Origin: Morchella semilibera
Taxonomy: Eukaryota > Ascomycota > Pezizomycetes > Pezizales > Morchellaceae
Direction: 5' to 3'
Assembly (NCBI GenBank): GCA_009192285.1
Contig: WBVU01000005.1
Coordinates: 806,001 to 870,000 of the forward strand
Length of the DNA stretch: 64,000 nucleotides
Within the stretch, counting starts at the first letter, position 1; each line of letters starts with the position of its first letter. Below are positions 57,801 to 64,000 of this stretch, one piece after another. The translations under genes were made by a program, and so were the position numbers. Under the pieces are notes generated by a model. The model had not been told where the DNA came from and searched no databases. It worked only from the letters and a program-made list of their open reading frames with translations.

Positions 57801-58371
57801 TGAGCTGGTGTCCGAGACACAGGCGGGGGTGCTTTCGGATGATTTTGATATACCAACGCAGTGCATGAAGTTCAACTCAGCTGCTTTTTTCAGAAGAAGC
57901 GTTTATGATTTCAAGTCGACGTGTGCGTCAGGCAAAATAGCCGGCACTAATAAAACACGCTCCACTTCTTTTGTCCGATATGAGAAGTCAGGCCACAGTC
58001 ATTTCGCTGAGGTCCAATTCTACTTCATAGTGGAACTAGATATTCAGGGGCGGTACAGCGGCAATTGGTGGGATTCGACACACCGAGCAGGTGGTATGCT
58101 AGGACTTAAGGTGCGGGAGAATTCAAAGGGAGCAGGAGGTCTTGCGGGTGCAAGGGATGCTAGAAGGGATGAAATTCTACTGGCATATGTCCGCCACTTC
58201 CCGGTTTGTCAAGACGAACGACTTCTATACCGTCAAACAGGGCGTGTTAATGGTGTTAATGGAGGCGGGGTTTTGAAGGTAATACAAGCCAGCAGTATTC
58301 AGGAGTTAGTTGGTTTGTTGAAGAAGGGGAGGCGTGAGTATATAGTTAGAAAGGGGGGTGCTTTGTTTTGA
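54843..58371 (+). CDS. TNP2-type transposase, two exons
   Basis: Exon 1 54843-56426, intron 56427-56499 (73 nt, GTATGG...ATCAAAG), exon 2 56500-58371, phase 0; about 1151 residues, no internal stop. Residues 60-260 are acidic and low-complexity (EVVEDELELVEDELELVEDQ). Residues about 315-338 form a zinc-binding cluster (YDCCKNSC, CDHC). The catalytic region follows: STDLGFLLTTDGVQVF with the first Asp, GADMVAREK with the second, and the cysteine pair CYCEYC just after the intron. DSMHLWFENVIPDMVKHW and YVYSQWAMERFCGTLSGMAKS are TNP2/Plavaka signatures. The N-terminal CxC zinc finger seen in some relatives is not found, so an upstream exon may exist. It would excise and insert the 49394-58978 element. 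Confidence 0.85.
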
Positions 58372-58459
58372 TAGAGATGCATGTGTGTCTATATCTATAG
58401 CTATGCATATGTCGTGGGGTTGTATAATTATTATTATATATATTATTAGTACTAGTCTT

Positions 58460-58960
58460 TGTTGTGTGTGACAAAAGATGCACATTTTTGTTGTGTCACT
58501 TACACAGTTTTAGTTGCGTGACTCAGGGCGCACAACTTTAGTGTGTTACTTTTACACAGTTTTGGTGTGTCTGTTTTATTACACGTTTTTGCTGTGTTAC
58601 TTTTACACAGTTTTGTTGTGTACACTCACGTGTCAGGGGTGCACAGTTTTAGTGTGTAAATGTAACACACTTTTACTGTGTGGGCAATTTACACACTTTT
58701 ACTGTGTTAAACTTACACACTTTTGATGTGCGTCCTCCAGGCCGTCACGTAACACAGTTTAGATGTGTATTATTTACACACTTTTTGAGTGTCGGCAGAG
58801 AAACACACTTTTAGTGTGTTTAGAAATTTGGCAAGCACACTTTTAATGTGTTTTTAAGAATAACACATTTTTACTGTGTAAAAAGTGTGTTAAGGCGAAA
58901 GCAACACACTTTTTAGTGACCTAACACACAAGAGTTGTGTTACTAACACACTCCCCACCA
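58460..58960. repeat. Right subterminal repeat array of the CACTA element
   Basis: Copies of cttttacacagttttggtgt and aacacacttttactgtg, the complement of the left array. Confidence 0.8.
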
Positions 58961-59325
58961 CACGTTTGTACCGCGGTGAATAGAGATATCTGGGATAGCA
59001 CAGGAATTTGGTTATTTATTAGGAAAGCAGGAGTTCCCAGAGAGCCTCATACATTCTAATGAACTTGGTGCGGTGTAAGCATAGCACTGGCCTGCACTTG
59101 CACTCTTCTTTTAACAGGGTTGAACATGTAGTATGGAGTATAAATAAATAATAATAGCAACGTTGAGCCCCTTTACACCCATGTACTCACGATGTGGGCG
59201 ACTTACCAAGAAGGCGGAAAGTTATATAATCTTTATATGAGACTAGGATTCCCTCTTTTTCAATTACGGGTGAGAAAAGGAGCCTCTGTAGTTCTAAATA
59301 TTGGCGGTATCTGGTGTAATGCCAA

Positions 59326-59338
59326 CCCTAACCCTAAA
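59326..59338 (+). repeat. Telomere-like CCCTAACCCTAAA motif
   Basis: Precedes the retroposon-like tract at 59346 by a few bases. Confidence 0.65.
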
Positions 59339-59345
59339 ACACGAG

Positions 59346-59392
59346 CCTTTCTTTTTTTGTTTAATTCATTAATTGTATATAGCCTTATATAA
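59346..59392 (-). mobile_element. Poly-A retroposon fragment
   Basis: The minus strand reads ggctatatacaattaatgaa ttaaacaaaaaaag, similar to 13338-13388 but without the second half of the hairpin. A target duplication (agcctt) is ambiguous because it overlaps the element consensus. Confidence 0.45.
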
Positions 59393-59399
59393 GTACTTA

Positions 59400-60486
59400 C
59401 TTTTCACTCAGGTATCACACACAGCAACACTCTTCCGACGTAGTGATGGCCCCTACAGTTGAATTAGCAATCGAACTAGACTAGAATATTAGACTTTATA
59501 TTAGTCAAATGCCTATTGAGCCTCGATCCAGCAAAGCCAAAGCGTAACGTTTAGTTGTCTTGACCAATAGGTAAGTGGTATTCAAGCCTAGTCCGATGAG
59601 ATTCTGCGGTATATAACTAAAGGATGGTCTTAGCACACCCCCACCCAAACAGCTTTCCTCCTCAAAATGTGAGCTTGAATGCTGTATTGCCTGCCTCCAA
59701 GGTATACTATCAAAGAATGGACAACTCTAGACCGATGGCATGATGTGGGTTGGTTTCTTTTCACGGATAGGTTAGTTGTGTTCTTGTATCATATTGTCAC
59801 TCAAAAATTCATTAGTTACAAGAATGAAATATTGAGCGGGGTGCATGATAAGTTGGCGCATGCAGGAGGAGCCCATGATTCAATACGCACACTTCGCACT
59901 AACCAACCAAAACTCCCTCACCAAACCAATGTCCTCACCAATAGGACTACCCTGTTACTTTTAGACAAGAGATCACAGCCAACCTCCCGATTCCTGTAAC
60001 TTTGAACATACATAAAGTGTGGGGTCACCTGGAGCCTGGATCCTATGTACATGACTGATTTGAAGCATTTCCCCCGATCTAGAGAGTTGGAATGTGAGGG
60101 CTAACTAGAAGCAATGCAACCACCATGTACAGGAATAACACCACATTAGAGCTGGATCCCGACTATCTCTCCACCCGCACACGCACTAATACCACCACAC
60201 AATATGTCATACGTAAGAGCTCCAAACAAACATTCGTAGTAGGCCCTTTTCCAGAGCCTTTTCCACTTGGGATTGGTTGATGGGAAGGCACCAATCCTGT
60301 TACCGGAAGAAGACCCCGGACCCTCCCGCGCAAAGGGCCTAGTATGAGAAGAATACCATATATATATTAACCTCCTTTATCACCTCTACCTCTCTCCGTA
60401 GATCCTCCTCGGCAAACACCCCTGGCCCCACTCAGAAGGACTTCATAAGAGAACCCTATCTCGAACGAACGAGAATCCCCCTTGAT
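59400..60486. other. No supportable gene
   Basis: A frame at 59679-59999 is open but unrecognised; no splice logic found. Confidence 0.35.
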
Positions 60487-61209
60487 ATGGCGTCTGAGTC
60501 CCCGTTCAGCAGAAAGGCTATAGAGGAAAGTTTGCACTGTCCTATCCCAAAGAAAAGTCTTGCAATAGGTCCGTATTCCATGGTCGCCATGATATTACCA
60601 TGCTTAACATCTTTACCAAAGTACTAACGATACCTCCGACACTCCATAGTAACATGTATGGATGCCTGGATTCATGCCGCTGATGCGTTTGATATTGAGC
60701 TCGGTGATGCACATGTGATCCGTAACGCCGGAGGAAGCGCAAAGGAGGCCTTAAGGAGTCTCATTGTCTCACAGCAGTTTCTAGATACCCATGTGATTAT
60801 GGTAGTCAAGCATACAAGTAAGCAAGACTCTTGTCCTCCAAAACTTTGGTAGAGCCTCATGGGAAGTCCGTATGAAACATAGCAAAACTTGCTGACTCGG
60901 CTACCTTGAATAGAATGTGGCATGGTTGGACTCACCAATGAGAAGGCACGGGAGGTGGTCAGAAAAAACCTCAACGCATCCGCTGACCATATTGACTTTC
61001 TGGGGATCGAAGAGTAGGTTTTGCTACCCGGCCAGTTTGATGTGCAGTTTCAACAAACCCTAATGCCTACTAGATTGGTGAAGTCGGTAAAGGAGGATGT
61101 CGCCTGGCTCAAGGAAAGTCCTCTCATCGATAAGAGGTCGAAAGATAAAATCAAGGGCTATATTTTCCACGTCGAAACGAATCCAAGAAAGCTGGTCCCT
61201 GTGGATTAG
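60487..61209 (+). CDS. Beta-carbonic-anhydrase-like protein, four exons
   Basis: Exons 60487-60568, 60650-60817, 60914-61013 and 61074-61209 (introns 81, 96 and 60 nt) join to 486 nt, 161 residues. Acceptors and branch sites are good (gtactaac...CCATAG, gctgact...AATAG, cctaatg...ACTAG). The first donor is the unusual GTCCGT. The product reads LAIVTCMDAW...LGDAHVIRNAGG...VVKHTKCGM...EDVAWLKESPLID, which is the beta-class order. Known beta enzymes bind zinc by Cys, His and Cys and hydrate CO2; here C30, H82 and C85 and the Asp D32 are present. The Arg that pairs with Asp is Trp (W34) and the following ID is IH. A CGG-to-TGG change would do this. The enzyme is thus probably weak or inactive, or the gene is starting to decay. 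About the length of short fungal homologues. Confidence 0.65.
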
Positions 61210-61895
61210 TCTATGACAACCAGGCTTCATCCTCGATAGCAGGGTACAGGCTCGTCCGACGGATATCTATGTGCTGTGTTCCGACCTTGATGGTCACATA
61301 TGGCCGTGTATATGCTACCTCTTTGCTTTTCGGGATGTATCTCAGTTGCTGCGATTCCTTTTCCATTCAGATTTCTGTATACATTGATCGACTTTTAAGA
61401 GAATATTGAGCATCAAATTTGGCAAATTGGTTAGTCATTCATGAAGGGAAGGGTGAAAGACCCCTGGCATTTTGTTTATTTTCCAACTTGATGTTTCAGA
61501 GCTTGGCTATAAGACTATACAAACACTACGGGAAAGGAAGTGTTTCATGAATGGATGCTGGTCGGCAATGAGGCCTGATAGCACCATATTTGTTTTCTGG
61601 CCTGAATTTGACAGAAATCCTTTGGAGAATGGTTCTCAGTAGATACCTGAGTAAGACCTCAGGGCCCTTTCATATCCATACATATGCTGGTAACACAAAG
61701 ATATCATATTTCTTCCGCTCTCACGAAATATCATAATACCCAGCTTTATCAGGGTACGCGCTAGCCCATACTTCAGTAAGGCTGTATATTGTTCAGTTAG
61801 GGCATTTCCAGCCCTGGCCGGTGTCTGGATTACACACCTGTTATACTAGGCCTACAACCTTACATAGACAGTATCTGAGTACCGGATGATGATAT

Positions 61896-62028
61896 ACCCG
61901 GCCCCAAAACTGAAAATTGGCTATCTCAGACCAGGCATTACTTACTTGAACGGTGCAGATTATATCATGTCTGCTTATAGCGATTAATCTCATATGCAGA
62001 GCCGATCTTTCGAGTAATGGCGATAATA
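61896..62028. mobile_element. Foldback MITE, second copy
   Basis: Diverged homologue of 45681-45816: aaaattggctatctc, ggcattacttacttgaacgg, catatgcagagccgatcttt cgagtaatggcg. Inverted ends are still visible. Confidence 0.6.
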
Positions 62029-62367
62029 GAGCTAGAGGCTTTGGGTTAGCCCGTACTCTCCATTTCCAAAGCGAAAGGGAACTCTTGCATATCCCATAAC
62101 AGGTGATTCATTCCGGTGTGCACAGCACCGCGCACCGACCCCGCTTCACCACCTCCCACCCCCGACCCCCCCTAAACTATAAAAGGCACTCACTCCCTCA
62201 CCGCCGATACCCACAAACAGCACCACCACCTCACCCTCACCCCCGCGACTCTGAGGAGGTGCATCTAGCTCCTGCATCCAACGGAATCCCGCCCTCTACT
62301 CCCCCGTATCCGCACTCTTACCCCACATGATAAGTGACATGCATTCGGCCCTTGGAAAATGAGGACA

Positions 62368-62380
62368 AGGGTTAGGGTTA
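62368..62380 (+). repeat. Telomere-like AGGGTTAGGGTTA motif
   Basis: G-strand orientation; about 530 bases from the 3' end of family copy F. A further CCCTAACCCT is at 62677-62686. Confidence 0.6.
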
Positions 62381-62909
62381 AAGGTGTTCATAGAGGGTGA
62401 TCTGCGGCTACATCTGTCGTTCTGGAGTGGGTCCATGGGTTCTGCACGTGCGGGGAGTAGATTAGGGTCTGTATATAGAATATATATGGAGGCCCTTTGT
62501 TGTGCCCGTACTTGTGGGGCTGCTTATGGCAATTTGCGACGAGGTATAAATACTACTGGCTCGAGCATAGTGCGATTATTTGGTACGTGGGGTCGATAGT
62601 AAGAAATCCAAACTACTGCCGTTAATCACTGGAGGGCCCACCCTACTGAGGTGGGAAAATTGATTTGGGTATATAACCCTAACCCTGCTCTTCTGTGTGC
62701 TGATCCTCTGCTCCTTCAGTCGCGGAATATCGTGTTAAGGATTCATATATATATTCTTTCTCAACGCGCGGACAGGACATTTTTCTTGTCGGTACTTAGG
62801 CATGAGAGATTAACCAGAAGTAATATCATTCCCGTAGAAAGGTACACAACATCCTGTCAATCCCCCCCCCCCTTTGCCGCCCCGGACTAAACACCACTGT
62901 CCACCCGCA

Positions 62910-63918
62910 CTACTCCGCTTTCAGAAATCCCCCATCATCAAACAGCCCCCGATACCTCGCCAGCTCCACCATCGTCTCCAGCACCGTCCCCCGCCAGTAG
63001 TCCGCGTAATTCCCATGCGCGTAATAGTACATCGCAAAGTTCTTCCCCCTTTTCAGAGTAGATTCGTTCTGCAGCGTGCTATCATTAATCACCGGCAGAT
63101 CCGCGTATGCACCCCGATCCTCCAGCCGCAGCCCCAGCGCCGCCAGACTGGAAAAAATGGTGTCGGCGTCAGGCACGGCAAAGGCACCGCCTCGGGGGAA
63201 AGCGGCGTGTAGCTTGCGCCGCAGGAGGCAGTCGAGCTCGGCTAGTGCGGAGGCGGGGAGGTTGTCAACATCCACCATGTGTGTACGTCCGAGCCGGCCG
63301 TGCCAGTTAGTCCTGATGATCTGTTGGAATACCTCGTGTGAGGCGGCACCGCGCCCGGAGGCGATGGTGCGTGGGTGGTTTGGATGGGAGCATGGAATGG
63401 GGGTATCCGTGGTTGTGGGAGTGGGTGGAGTTGGGGTAGTCTGGCCTGTGCCGTGTGGATGAGTGGAGGGAGTCGGGGTGGTCGGAGTGGTTGTTGAAGG
63501 CGTGGGGGTGGGGGTCGAGGTGGTGGTGGTTGTAGGAGTGGAAGGTGCGTGCTCGGCTTGAAGACGAGCAACTGTGGCAGCAAGATGGGTATTAACACTA
63601 TTGGTAGATTTGAGCTCGGCCTGGAGACTGTTGACCATGGACTGGAGGGCGGCGACATCGGTGGGGAGGGATGAACCGGGGGCTGTGACAGGCTGGGGAG
63701 TGGTTTCTATAGGTTGGCCGGAAATAGAAGCCGGGGTGTAGGAGCTCTTGCTCCGGCGCACAAAGTGTGTTTTTCTAGCTATGGGCGGGGTTAGGACGTG
63801 GTTTTGGGGTCTGGAACAAGGAGATCTCGAGAAGGGGTGCGGACTCACCGCTAGGCCATTCTAGTTCAAACTCCATAGGGCCCGCGCCCTCTGGCCAGTT
63901 ACCCGGGGGCGTAGTCAT
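62910..63918 (-). CDS. Family copy F, spliced
   Basis: Minus-strand gene: exon 1 63918-63849 (70 nt), intron 63848-63779 (70 nt, GTGAGT donor, CCTAACC branch, CATAG acceptor), exon 2 63778-62910; about 312 residues. The junction is phase 1, as in copies B and C; the alternative CTAG acceptor four bases on would break the frame. Exon 1 encodes MTTPPGNWPEGAGPMEFELE, unlike exon 1 of B or C. Exon 2 has a basic patch (RKTHFVRRSKSS), a coiled coil (DVAALQSMVNSLQAELKSTN), a long Thr/Pro linker, and the conserved domain (RTIASGRGAASHEVFQQIIR, NWHGRLGRTHMVDVDNLPAS, LGLRLEDRGAYADLPV, YRGLFDDGGFLKAE). It is 58 kb from its paralogues and in the other orientation. No decay is visible. Function unknown. 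Confidence 0.75.
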
Positions 63919-64000
63919 GTTCGAAGGGTTTTGAGGAGCTGGAAGAAAGGCGGACAAATGCCAGTTTATGTTCAGGGTGGAAGGTTTTTCTTGGGGAGGG

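Larger units (their letters stand above)
49394..58978 (+). mobile_element. CACTA-superfamily transposon (TNP2/Plavaka-like), 9.6 kb
   Basis: Ends CACCGTGGTGCAACCACG (49394) and, inverted, CACCGCGGTACAAACGTG (58978) match 13 of 18. A direct AATA flanks both sides (49390-49393, 58979-58982); CACTA elements usually make 2-3 bp duplications, so part of the 4 bp may be chance. Both ends carry subterminal arrays of short acacagtaaaagtgtgtt-type repeats. Inside are a TNP2-type transposase and a divergent accessory gene. No LTR or MITE has inserted and the transposase frame is open, so it may be young. Confidence 0.85.

Noticed and set aside
49394-58978. Assignment to the KDZ (Zisupton) group
   Set aside because: Eight-base duplications expected for that group are absent, and the cysteine clusters and DSMHLWFENV motif fit TNP2/Plavaka.

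Overview
The window looks like a repeat-laden chromosome arm of a filamentous ascomycete. Supporting signs are short 54-107 nt introns with GTNNGT donors and CTAAC/CTGAC-type branch sites, F-box/ankyrin genes, TNP2-type and HDEST-type DDE transposases, and chromodomain Ty3 elements with many solo LTRs. A truffle-like Pezizomycete is a guess from this repeat style; I cannot fix the species. Few genes are host-like: an F-box/ankyrin gene (8775-9383), a second broken one (11929-11079, minus), a multi-pass membrane protein (43927-42842, minus) and a small spliced beta-carbonic-anhydrase-like gene (60487-61209).

The most distinctive host-side content is an uncharacterised multigene family. Three copies are structurally complete (1434-2517, 3607-4486 and 63918-62910 minus), one is cut by the window start (1-267), and at least four are decayed (528-845, 2766-3058, 37756-38682, 39449-40233). 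Complete copies have two exons: a short variable exon 1, a 61-70 nt phase-1 intron, then a coiled coil, a Pro/Thr linker and a conserved C-terminal domain of about 160 residues. The copies at 1-4500 sit in tandem and share promoter and 3' flank. One has a collagen-like exon 1.

From 14641 to 37200 the DNA is a stack of nested transposons whose order can be read from target-site duplications. A hAT element (14641-18579, 8-bp TSD) is split by two solo LTRs. A DDE transposon (about 19447-22518) is split by three. A 175-bp satellite array (about 23230-24578 and 37042-37210) is split by a solo LTR and by a chromodomain Ty3 element (24579-37041, TSD ACATA). That element is itself interrupted by a second chromovirus (26100-32355) and by a solo LTR (33610-34098). 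Removing these insertions restores the satellite period and the transposase reading frames. Both chromoviruses carry a primer-binding site complementary to their own LTR, as in Tf1-type self-priming, and the two families differ in compensated positions.

49394-58978 is a nearly complete 9.6-kb CACTA (TNP2/Plavaka-like) element. It has CACCG termini, an AATA flanking repeat, long subterminal arrays of short repeats, a spliced 1151-residue transposase, and a divergent spliced 557-residue accessory gene. Several foldback MITEs lie at 12990, 44601, 45507-45930 and 61896.

A set of very short (22-116 nt) poly-A-tailed inserts with 10-15 bp target duplications is scattered through the window. Several lie beside short telomere-like CCCTAACCCT motifs. 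The long stretches 6304-8774, 9384-11078, 13400-14640, 40513-42400, 45931-49393 and 59000-60486 show no gene that I can support.
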